Of a DNA stretch of 64,000 nt, positions 42,604 through 52,345 are shown piece after piece. The DNA lies in the NCBI RefSeq assembly GCF_023715485.1, contig NZ_JAMBOF010000004.1, positions 274,614 through 338,613 of the forward strand. The letters are read 5' to 3'. Origin of the DNA: Mesobacillus subterraneus. GTDB taxonomy: Bacteria > Bacillota > Bacilli > Bacillales > Cytobacillaceae. Each line of letters begins with the position of its first letter. Positions within the stretch are counted from its first letter, which is position 1. The position numbers and the translations under genes were made by a program. Under the pieces are notes generated by a model. That model worked only from the letters and a program-made list of their open reading frames with translations, was not told the DNA's origin and did not search any database.

Positions 42604-43448
42604 ACTTCTGCGTTATTCCAGCTGATTCCAACGGTATGCTCGCCGGCATGGACTCCTATAACGGCGCCAATTGGGCAGCTGAAAAAATTAATGTCAGGAA
42701 ACTGGGTTTCAAGCTGATTCTGCCATTCATCGCCTACCTCTTTGTGCAGGCCGTACAGAATGTAAACTTCTTTGATTCGATGTTTTTGATGGGCTGAATT
42801 CAAATACTCAAATATTTTTTCCTTTGCCTTTTTATCGCTTCGGACCTTGTCCTTCGTATTCAACCCGCCATCTTCGATACTGATGATTGGTTTAACACTC
42901 AGCATGCTCCCCAGGTAAAATTGTACTCCCGACATGCGTCCGCTTCGATGAAGCTGCTCTAAACTGCCGATCATAACATAGGTCTCGTTGGAATCCCGCA
43001 GGATCTCAAGCTTCTCCTTAATCTCCTCAATTTCCAGACCTTGTTCCGCTAAAGCGATTCCCTTCTTTAGTTGGGATGTAAGCGGATAAGACAACACCTT
43101 TGAGTCAAAGTTGATGACAGGAATATTAACAGCCTGTGAAGCCTGGACACTTGATGCCACAGTACCACTCAGCTTTGAAGATAAAAGGACTGAAAAGACT
43201 ACATCATAATCTTTTTGGAGCTGCTCGTACAACTCCATAAAAACACCTACAGGAGGCTGTGAAGTTTTAGCTGGATTTTTCAGTGTCTTTAACCTTTTAT
43301 ATAATTCATCTGCAGTCAAGTCCTTGCCATCCAAATACTCTACATCATCTAATACGATCGTCATTGGGACTTGGTAAACGTCCGGGTGGTTCTTTAACTC
43401 CTCATCCAGATAGGCTGTACTGTCGGTAACCCATGCGATTTTCTTCAA
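42600..43448 (-). CDS. DegV family fatty-acid-binding protein (second copy)
   Basis: A 282-residue DegV protein: KIAWVTDSTAYL at the start, KTSQPPVGVFMELYEQL, and GVHAGEHTVGISW at the end. It is clearly a different subfamily from the copy at 6094-6936. The start is TTG 43448 with AAGGGGGA 7 bases upstream. Proteins like this bind fatty acids for the Fak incorporation pathway or traffic. There is no fakA-like gene nearby. Confidence 0.88.
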   Translation of the reverse strand: MKKIAWVTDSTAYLDEELKNHPDVYQVPMTIVLDDVEYLDGKDLTADELYKRLKTLKNPAKTSQPPVGVFMELYEQLQKDYDVVFSVLLSSKLSGTVASSVQASQAVNIPVINFDSKVLSYPLTSQLKKGIALAEQGLEIEEIKEKLEILRDSNETYVMIGSLEQLHRSGRMSGVQFYLGSMLSVKPIISIEDGGLNTKDKVRSDKKAKEKIFEYLNSAHQKHRIKEVYILYGLHKEVGDEWQNQLETQFPDINFFSCPIGAVIGVHAGEHTVGISWNNAEV

Positions 43449-43517
43449 ATAATCTCCCCCTTTTCATTTTTGTCTAAAATCGTAACGTTAATAGATTATT
43501 CTGAAAACTACACACAA

Positions 43518-43542
43518 ATTCCTGCCTGGAGAGGCAGGAAAT
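43518..43542. terminator. Hairpin downstream of the DUF-type gene
   Basis: ATTCCTGCC pairs with GGCAGGAAT around TGGAGA. The T tail on the minus strand is short (AATTTG), so it is a weak terminator or a transcript-end stabiliser for the gene at 43544. Confidence 0.45.
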
Positions 43543-43543
43543 A

Positions 43544-44077
43544 TTATTCACCTAATAATTTTTTCAGGTTTTCCAGTGAAGCCATCGTATAGTCAATCAT
43601 TTCTGTCAGGTCATCGATTTGATCCTCGTAAACCAGGCGGTTGAAGGAGACAGTCGCTCTATTTTTTACTAGTGATTTTTTTTCAAGCGGAGCAAGCTGG
43701 GCGATTTGGTTAATCGCCCGGTCCCTGCCCCAAATGTCTTCAAGTACTTCCTGGACAGCATGATAAACGCTCATTTCATTATGATGAATGAGTGAAAAAG
43801 AAATACCGACCATACATCCCGCCAGCTGATTTGCACTTTCACTTCCCAACAGCTCAGCAGCGAGATTCTCAAGACCTGCTTGGATCGTCATCGTGGCTGA
43901 CAATGAAGAAGATTCATAACCGGCAAGACTGAATGAAATTTCATATTTACGCGACAGCTTTGCGGTATTGATCCAATCATTGCGGTCAGTAACGACAATT
44001 TCTCCGCTTAAATCCCTGTCATAAATTTCACCTTCGACTACGACCTTAATGTTTTCAAATGCTGTCGGGTCAAACAT
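43544..44077 (-). CDS. Conserved Bacillus protein of unknown function (possibly YpuI/DUF3907)
   Basis: A 177-residue soluble, acidic protein with no signal or membrane segment. The N-terminal half is beta-rich (VVVEGEIYDRDLSGEIVVTD), the C-terminal half helical. The length fits the YpuI/DUF3907 family, but the assignment is from memory of size and style only. It starts 21 bases after the fhs stop, with a GGAGT box in the short gap, so it may be cotranscribed with fhs. Confidence 0.6.
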   Translation of the reverse strand: MFDPTAFENIKVVVEGEIYDRDLSGEIVVTDRNDWINTAKLSRKYEISFSLAGYESSSLSATMTIQAGLENLAAELLGSESANQLAGCMVGISFSLIHHNEMSVYHAVQEVLEDIWGRDRAINQIAQLAPLEKKSLVKNRATVSFNRLVYEDQIDDLTEMIDYTMASLENLKKLLGE

Positions 44078-44098
44078 GAGTTTCCACTCCTATTCTTC

Positions 44099-45787
44099 CT
44101 AGAACAATCCTACTGCGTTTCCATCCTCATCAACATCCATATTCAATGCTGCTGGCAGCTTTGGCAGCCCAGGCATCGTCATTACTTCACCCGTCAAAGC
44201 GACAATGAATCCAGCACCTACAGATGGCTTCAATTCTCTAACAGTGATTGTAAATCCAGATGGCCTTCCAAGTTTCTGCGGATCATCGGATAACGAATAT
44301 TGAGTCTTCGCCATACATACAGGAAGCATGCCCCAGCCATGTCCTTCAAATTCTGCCAGCTGCTTCTTCGCTTTTGGTGAAAATTCGACTCCATCAGCAC
44401 CATACACCTGGCGAGCAATTGTCTGAATCTTCTCTTCCAGTGAATCTGATAAATCGTATAAGTGAGCGAATGTATTCTCGCTATGCTCGATCACATCCAA
44501 CAGTCTCTCAGCAAGTTCAACGCCCCCGGCGCCGCCTTTTTCCCATACTTCGGTCAGTGCAGCCGGTATTCCTGCTGCTTCGCACAATTCAATCAAGGTA
44601 TTTGTTTCAAGCTCAGTATCTGTGATGAATCGATTGATCGCCACTACATATGGCAGACCAAAGCTTGAAATCGTTTCAATGTGCTTTTTAAGGTTCGTAA
44701 AACCATCTCTTAATGCCTGGACATCTTCATTTACAAGCTCAGTCTTTTTCATGCCGCCATGCATTTTCAGTGCACGTATCGTTGCAACAATCACAACTGC
44801 TGCAGGCTCGATTCCAGCAGTTCTAGCTTTGATGTTCAGGAATTTCTCTGCTCCAAGGTCAGCCCCAAATCCTGCTTCTGTCACGACAAAGTCTGCAAGC
44901 TTGGATGCAGCTTCAGTAGCAATCACACTATTGCAGCCATGGGCGATATTCGCAAACGGCCCTCCGTGGATCAATGCCGGAGTATGCTCGATTGTCTGTA
45001 CAAGATTTGGCTTTACAGCTTCCTTAAGCAGGAGTGTTAATGCCCCTTCAACTCCCAAATCGCCAACAGTGACTGGCTGCCTGTTATAGTTATAGGCTAC
45101 AACCATTTTTGCCAGTCTTCGTTTCAAATCCTTCAGATCGCTGGCTAAGCAAAGGACTGCCATGATTTCTGAAGCAACGGTAATATCAAAGCCATCTTCC
45201 CGCGGAACCCCCTGTAAGGGTCCGCCAAGACCGATGACAACTTTTCTTAACGCGCGGTCATTCAAGTCAAGCGCCCTTTTCCATACAATCCTGCGCTGGT
45301 CAATATTAAGCAGATTTCCTTGCTGAAGATGGTTGTCAATCAATGCTGCCAGGGCATTATTCGCAGTGGTGATCGCATGAAGGTCTCCTGTGAAATGAAG
45401 GTTGATATCCTCCATTGGAAGAACCTGTGCAAAACCGCCTCCAGTAGCTCCGCCCTTGATCCCCATCGTAGGGCCCAAAGAAGGCTCGCGCATCGCAATC
45501 ATTGTTTTCCGTCCAAGCTTGTTCAATGCATCAGCAAGTCCTACAGTCACTGTGGATTTTCCTTCTCCAGCTGGAGTTGGATTAATCGCGGTAACAAGAA
45601 CGACCCGACCGCTTTCTTTTGTCTTAAGTTTAGCTAAAGCTTCCGAGGAAAGCTTAGCTTTATATTTTCCAAACAGCTCAATTTCACCGGCATCAAGGCC
45701 AATGTTGGCTGCAATTTCAACAATTGGCTTCATTTTACTATCACGAGCAATTTCAATATCTGACTTAACTTGAATATTTGTTTCCAT
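44099..45787 (-). CDS. fhs: Formate-tetrahydrofolate ligase
   Basis: A 562-residue Fhs that makes 10-formyl-THF from formate, THF and ATP, feeding purine and formyl-methionine synthesis. ATP-binding P-loop [18 protein letters not shown] is near residue 70; the later [19 protein letters not shown] block and the C-terminal [12 protein letters not shown] are intact. The ATG at 45787 follows a GGGGGG box by 8 bases; a TTG two codons upstream is too close. B. subtilis lacks a well-known fhs, so this is an addition to the shared backbone. Confidence 0.95.
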   Translation of the reverse strand: METNIQVKSDIEIARDSKMKPIVEIAANIGLDAGEIELFGKYKAKLSSEALAKLKTKESGRVVLVTAINPTPAGEGKSTVTVGLADALNKLGRKTMIAMREPSLGPTMGIKGGATGGGFAQVLPMEDINLHFTGDLHAITTANNALAALIDNHLQQGNLLNIDQRRIVWKRALDLNDRALRKVVIGLGGPLQGVPREDGFDITVASEIMAVLCLASDLKDLKRRLAKMVVAYNYNRQPVTVGDLGVEGALTLLLKEAVKPNLVQTIEHTPALIHGGPFANIAHGCNSVIATEAASKLADFVVTEAGFGADLGAEKFLNIKARTAGIEPAAVVIVATIRALKMHGGMKKTELVNEDVQALRDGFTNLKKHIETISSFGLPYVVAINRFITDTELETNTLIELCEAAGIPAALTEVWEKGGAGGVELAERLLDVIEHSENTFAHLYDLSDSLEEKIQTIARQVYGADGVEFSPKAKKQLAEFEGHGWGMLPVCMAKTQYSLSDDPQKLGRPSGFTITVRELKPSVGAGFIVALTGEVMTMPGLPKLPAALNMDVDEDGNAVGLF

Positions 45788-45968
45788 TCCCAATCCCCCC
45801 AGATATTCTCTATATGCTTACCACCTTATATTTTACCATCACAGCAAAGCAATCTGGTAAAAAAAATGTTACTGTCATAAAAATTTCCCTTTAGTCAATT
45901 GCTCCGCAAAAGAAATCAGATTATAATAAAAATTACTAAAATTCAGCTCACTAAAGGGAGGTAATCTT

Positions 45969-46877
45969 TTGCCGATTAAAATTCCCATGCATCTTCCCGC
46001 GAGAGAGATACTTGAGGATGAAAATATTTTCATCATGGATGAAGGCCGCGCAGAACGGCAGGACATCCGCCCACTTAATATACTTATCTTAAATTTGATG
46101 CCTGAAAAAGAAAAAACCGAAAGACAGCTGTTGCGTCTTCTTGGAAACACACCTCTTCAGGTGAATATAACATTCTTGAAAACTGCTACATATGAATCTA
46201 AAACCACATCACAATACCATCTTGAGGAGTTTTACCAGACCTTCAGCCAGGTAAAAGAAAAGAAATACGACGGAATGATTATTACCGGTGCGCCAATTGA
46301 GCTTTTGAATTTTGAAGAAGTAGATTATTGGGGTGAACTGAGAGAGATTCTGGACTGGACAATCACTAATGTTACATCCACTTTGCACATTTGCTGGGGT
46401 GCCCAGGCCGCATTATATTATCATTATGGAATTAGAAAATACGAGCTTCCTACAAAGTGTTCTGGCATTTACAAACATCAGGTACTGGATAAGAAGGAAA
46501 AACTGTTAAGAGGATTTGATGATGAATTCCTGGCACCTCATTCCCGGAATACTGATGTTTCAATAGAGGAGTTAACTAATAAAGCAGAACTGAAACTGCT
46601 GGCGTCGTCTGAGGCAGCGGGACCCTTGATTATTTCTTCAAGGGATGGAAGAAGAATCATGATCACCGGCCATCTAGAATATGAAGCATCAACCCTTGGA
46701 GAAGAATATGCGCGTGACAGGGCTAAAGGCATTAGTATCAATATGCCGGAAAATTATTTTCCGGGAGACAATCCTGAACAACAGCCACTTAATCTCTGGC
46801 GATCCCATGCCCACTTGTTCTTTTCCAATTGGCTCAATTACTATGTATACCAGGAAACCCCTTATAAATGGGATTAA
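45969..46877 (+). CDS. metA: Homoserine O-acyltransferase MetA
   Basis: A 302-residue MetA that acylates homoserine at the start of methionine synthesis. The catalytic Cys lies in [12 protein letters not shown] and the His and Glu of the triad in MITGHLEYE. Bacillus MetA proteins use acetyl-CoA; the donor here cannot be settled by eye. The start is TTG 45969, well supported by AAAGGGAGGTAA just upstream. I looked for a SAM riboswitch in the 180 bases upstream and did not see one. A terminator follows. Confidence 0.93.
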   Translation: MPIKIPMHLPAREILEDENIFIMDEGRAERQDIRPLNILILNLMPEKEKTERQLLRLLGNTPLQVNITFLKTATYESKTTSQYHLEEFYQTFSQVKEKKYDGMIITGAPIELLNFEEVDYWGELREILDWTITNVTSTLHICWGAQAALYYHYGIRKYELPTKCSGIYKHQVLDKKEKLLRGFDDEFLAPHSRNTDVSIEELTNKAELKLLASSEAAGPLIISSRDGRRIMITGHLEYEASTLGEEYARDRAKGISINMPENYFPGDNPEQQPLNLWRSHAHLFFSNWLNYYVYQETPYKWD

Positions 46878-46908
46878 AAAAGGCATCGATTTCTTTTCGA
46901 TGCCTTTC
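46876..46908 (+). terminator. Rho-independent terminator of metA
   Basis: AAAGGCATCGA pairs with TCGATGCCTTT around TTTCTTT. Confidence 0.85.
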
Positions 46909-46970
46909 ACTTTCTATAAGGTTCTTTTTGCAAACATTTAAGTTGGCAGTATTACAGTATACTGCATTTT

Positions 46971-47663
46971 CTAGCTTTGCGGGGCATAGTAAACTTCTTC
47001 GAATGGCTGGACGACGACAAAGCCTTCCCCACTGAATTTCATTTGGATCGATTCTCCGCTGCCCCGGCCAAGGAAAGTTTTTAATGTGATGTCCGTGACG
47101 AATTCTGGCTGGAGAGTGCCTGACCATGCTACTGTGGCATTAGGATCTGTATAGACAGGATTTTCCGGACTGACAAGCAATGTCAATGGTTCATAATGTG
47201 ATGTGATCGCTACCATCCCTGTACCTTCCAGCCTGACGTTGAATAATCCACCTGACATCATTCCGGCAACACGGCGCATCAGCTTGATATCCCAACTGAT
47301 AGATGGTTCGAATGCAAGCAGATCATTGCCGTTTACATATATTGCTTCGTTCTGTAAATTCAGGATGGAAATTTTCTTTCCCTGGTCAGCCAAATAAAGC
47401 TTTCCATTTCCAGCCGCTTTCATTAGAGAAGTTCCCTCACCAGTTAATGCCTTTTTAAACATCTTGCCAAGACCATGCTCGAGGATGCCTTCCCGCTCGA
47501 ACTTAATATTTCCCCGGTAGGATACCATCGCTCCTGCCTTGGACCATACTTGTCCGTTCAGATTGATTTCAAGCATCCGAGGTGTTTCGATTTCAAACAA
47601 TCCTTCACCCTTATCTTGTTGTTTTGTGTTGTTTACAAAGTCCTCGATTGAATAACGGCTCAT
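46971..47663 (-). CDS. AIM24 family protein
   Basis: A 230-residue beta-rich protein of the AIM24 family (named from yeast mitochondrial biogenesis factor; bacterial members form trimeric TNF-like beta folds). It contains the repeated YRGNIKFEREGILEHGLGK and KTFLGRGSGESIQMKF patterns of the family. No catalytic residues are visible. The ATG at 47663 (MSRYSIEDF) is fixed by AGGAGGCAG upstream; the frame extends 13 codons further without a ribosome binding site. Single gene. Confidence 0.82.
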   Translation of the reverse strand: MSRYSIEDFVNNTKQQDKGEGLFEIETPRMLEINLNGQVWSKAGAMVSYRGNIKFEREGILEHGLGKMFKKALTGEGTSLMKAAGNGKLYLADQGKKISILNLQNEAIYVNGNDLLAFEPSISWDIKLMRRVAGMMSGGLFNVRLEGTGMVAITSHYEPLTLLVSPENPVYTDPNATVAWSGTLQPEFVTDITLKTFLGRGSGESIQMKFSGEGFVVVQPFEEVYYAPQS

Positions 47664-47816
47664 ACTAACTGCCTCCTTATTTAAAAGCTCTACCCTTAAC
47701 ATTGTCGTTTAACATTACAAAGCAAAATTGATTCAGAAATTTTTCGATTTATTTGATTGAGTAAGAACTCTTTATGACGTGGGAATTCTTGACAAAAATC
47801 CACGCCTGAAAACAAG

Positions 47817-48500
47817 TTATTTCAAAAGCTTAAACATAAACACCCACATGAAAGAGAGAGATTGCTGAAGCTCAACTGGCAGGGACCCGAGCGAATGCTT
47901 TGAGGCTGCCTTTTTGAAGACTCCATACTCGCCTGTCTTTTTCCAGCCGTTTTCTTCTGCTAGCCTTTCAAGCTCCCAAGGCATGATAGTATTGCAAATC
48001 ACTTCTTCTCCGTATAATCTCCTGTAGCTGTTCACTCTGGGACCTGCAGTCGGACCGAGGATGCCTATGCAGGCATAACCGCCCGGTTTAAGGATTCTCC
48101 CCATTTCTTCCAAAGATTCATAGGGACTGATTGTCCATTCAAGCGAATTGATTGCCATGACTGCATCAAATGCGTGGTCCGGACTTCCACTGTCCGATAT
48201 GTTGGCTTTACAAAAAGTAATATTTCCATTGAGCGGATTCAGCCTTGCTTTCTCGAGCATTTCTTCAGATACATCAATCCCGGTGACAACATAACCTGCT
48301 TCAGCTAATTTCTCAGAGCCGATGCCATCCCCGCAGCCTAAATCACAGACATGGGAACCTGGAGGAACAAATTTTCTTATAAATGGGACAATATCTTTTC
48401 GACTGCCTGTTTGCCACATCCCCCTGCTCCGTGAATTCCAGGATGCAGCCAATCCGTCCCATTGTTTCTCTGACTCCACTTCCCAATTGAAAGATTTCAT
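47817..48500 (-). CDS. Class I SAM-dependent methyltransferase
   Basis: A 227-residue methyltransferase of the Methyltransf_11 type. Motif I VCDLGCGDGIGSEKL, motif II VVTGIDVSEEML and a later LEEMGRILKPGGYACIGILG segment are clear. The substrate is unknown; family members methylate small metabolites or quinones. ATG 48500 is set by GGCAGGTGAGC upstream; the 32-codon extension in frame has no ribosome binding site. It is divergent from the DUF3892 gene. Confidence 0.85.
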   Translation of the reverse strand: MKSFNWEVESEKQWDGLAASWNSRSRGMWQTGSRKDIVPFIRKFVPPGSHVCDLGCGDGIGSEKLAEAGYVVTGIDVSEEMLEKARLNPLNGNITFCKANISDSGSPDHAFDAVMAINSLEWTISPYESLEEMGRILKPGGYACIGILGPTAGPRVNSYRRLYGEEVICNTIMPWELERLAEENGWKKTGEYGVFKKAASKHSLGSLPVELQQSLSFMWVFMFKLLK

Positions 48501-48625
48501 AAGCTCACCTGCCCATATCAATACTGTTCTCCTAATAGTTATTTCGCTATGGATACATGAATTCCTCTTAAGTTTATTTTTCTTGATAAAGTGCAAGACT
48601 AGGAGGGTGAAAGGAGAGATTCCAA

Positions 48626-48844
48626 ATGGAACAAGAACAGTTAGTTGCCATACATAAAAACCATGCTGGTGAAATCATTAGCTTCCAAACTTCAAGCGGG
48701 AGGATCATTTCCTATCGCAAGGCATTGCTCGAAGCCTCATCTGGCACGATATCCGGGGTCAATATAAATGAAGATGCTGAAGGCTCTGCATCTCTAGTGT
48801 CTGAGGCTGGAGTCGATTTTGACCATTTTCCTGATATTTATTAA
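48626..48844 (+). CDS. DUF3892 family small protein
   Basis: A 72-residue protein with the GEIISFQTSSGRIISYRKAL block characteristic of DUF3892, followed by an acidic tail ending DFDHFPDIY. Function unknown. Ribosome binding sites AGGAGGGTG and AAGGAGAG precede the ATG. It lies divergent to the methyltransferase and convergent to mntR. Confidence 0.75.
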   Translation: MEQEQLVAIHKNHAGEIISFQTSSGRIISYRKALLEASSGTISGVNINEDAEGSASLVSEAGVDFDHFPDIY

Positions 48845-48920
48845 AGCAGTAAACAATGAAGGTGATATGCTTGCCTGTTGATTTCTGCCCCACTAAATAT
48901 TCGCATTTACACAGCCAAGA

Positions 48921-48958
48921 TAAATTAAACACCTGACGGCTGTCAGGTGTTTAATTTA
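48921..48958. terminator. Long palindromic bidirectional terminator between DUF3892 gene and mntR
   Basis: TAAATTAAACACCTGAC pairs with the mirrored GTCAGGTGTTTAATTTA over about 17 bp around GGCT. It ends inside the mntR stop region and likely serves mntR on the minus strand. Confidence 0.75.
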
Positions 48959-49378
48959 TTCTTCATCGTTTTGTTTTTGGATGGCCCTTAATGATTCGAC
49001 CCGCGATTCGTCTTCTTCAAAGAATTGTACAAGGTCGCCAATTCTGTCGATTGCATCCCAGCTAAGATGATGTTCGATTCCTTCGACATCATTGTATATG
49101 TTTTCTTCCTTTACGCCTATCACTTTCAATAATTGTTCAAGTAATTCATGGCGGTAAACTAACCTTTTGCCCGTTTTGATCCCTTTAGGGGTCAGCACCA
49201 GCCCCCGATATTTTTCATAGACTAAAAACTGGTCCTTATCGAGCTTCTGAACCATTTTTGTTACCGAGGAGGGATGGACCGACAATGCCTCAGCGATATC
49301 CACCACCCGGGCATAGCCTTTCTGTTCAATTAAAATAAAAATTTGTTCAATATAATCTTCCATACTAGGTGTTGGCAT
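48956..49378 (-). CDS. mntR: Manganese-responsive regulator MntR
   Basis: A 140-residue DtxR-family repressor of manganese uptake. All metal ligands known for B. subtilis MntR are in place: Asp8, Glu11, His77, Glu99, Glu102 and His103. The winged helix lies in residues 1-62 ([15 protein letters not shown] recognition helix) and the dimerisation and metal domain in 72-140. No mntABCD or mntH gene is nearby. Manganese control is of interest given the TerC exporter in the Ter cluster. Confidence 0.93.
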   Translation of the reverse strand: MPTPSMEDYIEQIFILIEQKGYARVVDIAEALSVHPSSVTKMVQKLDKDQFLVYEKYRGLVLTPKGIKTGKRLVYRHELLEQLLKVIGVKEENIYNDVEGIEHHLSWDAIDRIGDLVQFFEEDESRVESLRAIQKQNDEE

Positions 49379-49448
49379 CCCTGGACCTCCAATGCATAAA
49401 CAATAGCCATATTAAAGTGTACTATAGAAGGCCATATGTGACAAGGCG

Positions 49449-51626
49449 CTAACGTTCTTGCTTGACAGGCTCATTTGCTAAATCAAATTTTAATTTATTC
49501 TCCTGTGCATCCCAATGTAGTCTAGCGGCAAAGGTCTTGTCTTTGCTCTGGAAGCCCTCGATCACTTCAGTGCTTCCTTCTGCAAGCAGTTTTTTAATAT
49601 TTTGTTGAGTAACCGTTTTTCCAAGGATTTGCTTGTTAAGAGTGAAATTGCATTTTGTTTTTTGATAGTTAGAACAGCCATAGAATGATCCTTTATCCAC
49701 GACCATCCCATCGCACTTTTTGCATTTGCCCAGATTGCTGCTCCGTCTAGTCTTTCCGCTCTTTTTTCCGGGGACGAAGGCGCTAGTCAATTCATCTGAA
49801 AATGTCCACTCAGCTGATCCTTCAGAAGTTTCACTTACCAGATGTTTGATCATCTTTGATGTTTGCTCAATGAATTGCTTTGGAGAAGCCTCTCCCTCAC
49901 CAATTTGATGCAGTCTTTGTTCCCATTTGGCTGTCATTTCTGGTGATGCCAGAACTTGTCCACCAATAGCCGTAACCAGGATTTTCGCCTTGGCTGTTGC
50001 ATACACAAGATTTTTACGCACCTCGATATACGCTCGGTCCTTAAGCATTGTAATGATTCCCGCTCTTGTCGCTTCCGTTCCAAGTCCTTCAGCCTTCATC
50101 AAAACTTTTTCAAGTTCCTTGTCCTCTATATGCTTGCCTGCTGTCTTCATTAAGGTGATCAACTGGCCTTCTGTCAGTCTTTTGGGTGGCTGTGTCTTGC
50201 TTTCTTTTACCTCTGTTTTCAAAACAGTTCCAGTTTCACCTTGCTGGACAGCCGGCAGTTCTGGTTCCTTATCGGACTCTTTTTGGGGAAGAACCTTCTT
50301 CCAGCCTTCATCCAGCTGGACCTTCCCCTTTGAAATGAATTCAGCCCTGCCATCGACGACGGTCTTGATTGTTGTATACTCAGCTGCATAAGGTCCATAA
50401 TGGGCGGCAATCAAGGTCCTTGCGAGCAAATCATAGAGTCTTAGCTCATCACCTGAAAGCCTGCTCAGGTTTGGCACTTGTTCCGTTGGGATAATCGCAT
50501 AGTGATCAGTAACCTTTTTTTCATTCACATAGCGCTTATTATTTTTGATAGAGGCAACTGGCAGCGGGAAGAACGGCTGATAATCAGTGATTGCCTGCAG
50601 TTTGTTTATAATCGACGGAAACCCTTCCGCTTCACCAGGAGTTACATATCTTGAATCGGAACGGGGATAAGAGACAATGCCCCTTTGATAGAGACCCTGT
50701 AAAATATCCAAGGTTTTTTTGGGGGACATTTTAAACCGGCGGTTGGCTTCCGCCTGAATTGCTGACAGATTATACAATAGCGGAGGAAGGAATTCCTTCC
50801 TTTCAGAAGTGACTTCGGCCGCTTCCGCTGCTTTACCATTACAAAAAGCGGCGATTTTTTCGGCCATTTCCTTTGAAGAAATTCTTGAGTCTCCATCCTT
50901 TTCCCATTTGCCGCTGTATTTCTTGCCATTGATATTGAACTTGCCATTCACTTCCCAAAACGGTTCCGAAACAAATTTTTCTATTTCAAGTTCTTTTTTT
51001 ACAATCAATGCTAGAGTTGGTGTCTGTACCCTGCCGACGGAAAACACGTCCGAATACCCTTTTTTCTGCAGTAAGATTGTATACAGTCTGGAAGCATTCA
51101 TACCGACCACCCAGTCTGCGCAAGCTCTAGTATAAGCCTCAAAGTACAGGTTCTTTGTATCCGATTCATTCAATAACTTTTGGAATCCTTCTTTGATCGC
51201 TTTCGGGGTCAGTGAGGAAATCCACAGCCTTTTCATCGGCTTGGTACACCCCGCAAGACGGAGGACATTCCTGATGATCAGCTCTCCCTCACGCCCAGCA
51301 TCGCCTGCATGGATGATTTCAGAAACGTTCGGGTCTGTTGCCAGCTTTTTTATAATGGCAAATTGCTTCGCTTTTGATTTGACTACTTCGTATTGGAATT
51401 GTTCAGGAATGATCGGCAATGTTTCTAGTGACCACTTTTTCCAGACAGGATTGTATTTTTCCGGGGCTGACAGTTCTGTTAAGTGGCCAATCGCCCAGGA
51501 AACATAGGCACCTTTAGGAAAGATATCATTGGGCAGGATTTCTATGAATCCTTCCCTCTTTTTCGTTTTGAAGACGGAGGCCAGCGTTCTGCCCTGGTCA
51601 GGCTTTTCCGCAACGATCAGTTTCAT
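49449..51626 (-). CDS. topB: DNA topoisomerase III
   Basis: A 725-residue type IA topoisomerase. N-terminal Toprim domain (MKLIVAEKPDQGRTLASVF and IIHAGDAGREGELIIR), the active-site Tyr in QRGIVSYPRSDSRYV, and a C-terminal zinc-ribbon (CKKCDGMVVDKGSFYGCSNY) are visible. It decatenates and relaxes negatively supercoiled DNA. Length and layout match B. subtilis TopB. Ribosome binding site AGGAGGAGA precedes ATG 51626. Confidence 0.94.
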   Translation of the reverse strand: MKLIVAEKPDQGRTLASVFKTKKREGFIEILPNDIFPKGAYVSWAIGHLTELSAPEKYNPVWKKWSLETLPIIPEQFQYEVVKSKAKQFAIIKKLATDPNVSEIIHAGDAGREGELIIRNVLRLAGCTKPMKRLWISSLTPKAIKEGFQKLLNESDTKNLYFEAYTRACADWVVGMNASRLYTILLQKKGYSDVFSVGRVQTPTLALIVKKELEIEKFVSEPFWEVNGKFNINGKKYSGKWEKDGDSRISSKEMAEKIAAFCNGKAAEAAEVTSERKEFLPPLLYNLSAIQAEANRRFKMSPKKTLDILQGLYQRGIVSYPRSDSRYVTPGEAEGFPSIINKLQAITDYQPFFPLPVASIKNNKRYVNEKKVTDHYAIIPTEQVPNLSRLSGDELRLYDLLARTLIAAHYGPYAAEYTTIKTVVDGRAEFISKGKVQLDEGWKKVLPQKESDKEPELPAVQQGETGTVLKTEVKESKTQPPKRLTEGQLITLMKTAGKHIEDKELEKVLMKAEGLGTEATRAGIITMLKDRAYIEVRKNLVYATAKAKILVTAIGGQVLASPEMTAKWEQRLHQIGEGEASPKQFIEQTSKMIKHLVSETSEGSAEWTFSDELTSAFVPGKKSGKTRRSSNLGKCKKCDGMVVDKGSFYGCSNYQKTKCNFTLNKQILGKTVTQQNIKKLLAEGSTEVIEGFQSKDKTFAARLHWDAQENKLKFDLANEPVKQER

Positions 51627-51964
51627 ATTCTCCTCCTGTGGCTCTTTAATAAAGACAGATTTCGCAAGATAACCCTCTAGGAAATTATTTGTGTCCTTTT
51701 ACAAAGGGTTACTTTACGCAGTTTGCAATATTACTTTATTCCGAGCTCAACTTTACCTTTTGTTTGCAATGCCAAAGTTAATGAAGAACCCTGAAAAGTT
51801 TTGGCGGATTTTTAATCTCGAACTCTATTTTATATGTTTGTCGATATGTGCGTAAAGGACTTTTATCTCATATTCATTTTCACCAATATTGCAATAAAGG
51901 ATAAAGAAGTGTAAAAAAATATGTCCTCTAATATTCTAGTAATTTCACTCAGCAAAAAAATATA
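51627..51964. other. Intergenic stretch, nothing recognised
   Basis: An AT-rich gap of about 340 bases upstream of topB. I see no coding frame with a ribosome binding site, no repeat shared with the rest of the window and no clear riboswitch. It presumably contains the topB promoter. Confidence 0.35.
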
Positions 51965-51993
51965 AACAGGCAGCTGATTGCTCAGCTGCCTTC
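51965..51993 (-). terminator. Rho-independent terminator of the gene at 52000
   Basis: On the minus strand AAGGCAGCTGA pairs with TCAGCTGCCT around GCAA, followed by GTTTATATTTTTTT. Confidence 0.75.
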
Positions 51994-51999
51994 AAAATG

Positions 52000-52287
52000 T
52001 TAATTCTCATATGGCTCTATTATGTTTTGGTCATTGATGTACCATCGATCCCTGGAAACGACTGCTGAAACGGTCAAGATCAATGAAGGAACTTTTTCAA
52101 TCCGCACCACTATTGCACCAACCAGCTGCTGAAAAATCACGAATGATTCGCCATGGCTGAATGCTGCCCATTGAGGACCCATGATGGCAATGGAACGAAT
52201 GATTTCCTCCTTCTCACGTTGATCAAGGGAAAGATGCGGGGAAAATATGATGATCCAATCCTCATCATCAATCGAAAAACGGTACAT
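52000..52287 (-). CDS. Small hypothetical protein
   Basis: A 95-residue soluble protein (MYRFSIDDEDWIIIFSPHL...) with mixed strands and helices and no motif that I recognise. AAAAGGGTGAGGG precedes the ATG, and a strong terminator follows, so it appears to be a real gene. It lies 58 bases downstream of the HD-GYP gene on the same strand and may be its partner. Confidence 0.6.
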   Translation of the reverse strand: MYRFSIDDEDWIIIFSPHLSLDQREKEEIIRSIAIMGPQWAAFSHGESFVIFQQLVGAIVVRIEKVPSLILTVSAVVSRDRWYINDQNIIEPYEN

Positions 52288-52345
52288 GCCCTCACCCTTT
52301 TAAAATCATAATTGACTATTAAAAGATATGACAAGGTTCCGTGGA

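Noticed and set aside
45794..45968. SAM riboswitch (S-box) before metA
   Set aside because: Looked for because many Bacillus metA genes have one; the short AT-rich gap shows no S-box helices and no terminator.
48871..48890. Fourth copy of the MITE-like core (CTGTTGATTTCTGCCC)
   Set aside because: Only about 12 matching bases without any flanking similarity; could be chance.
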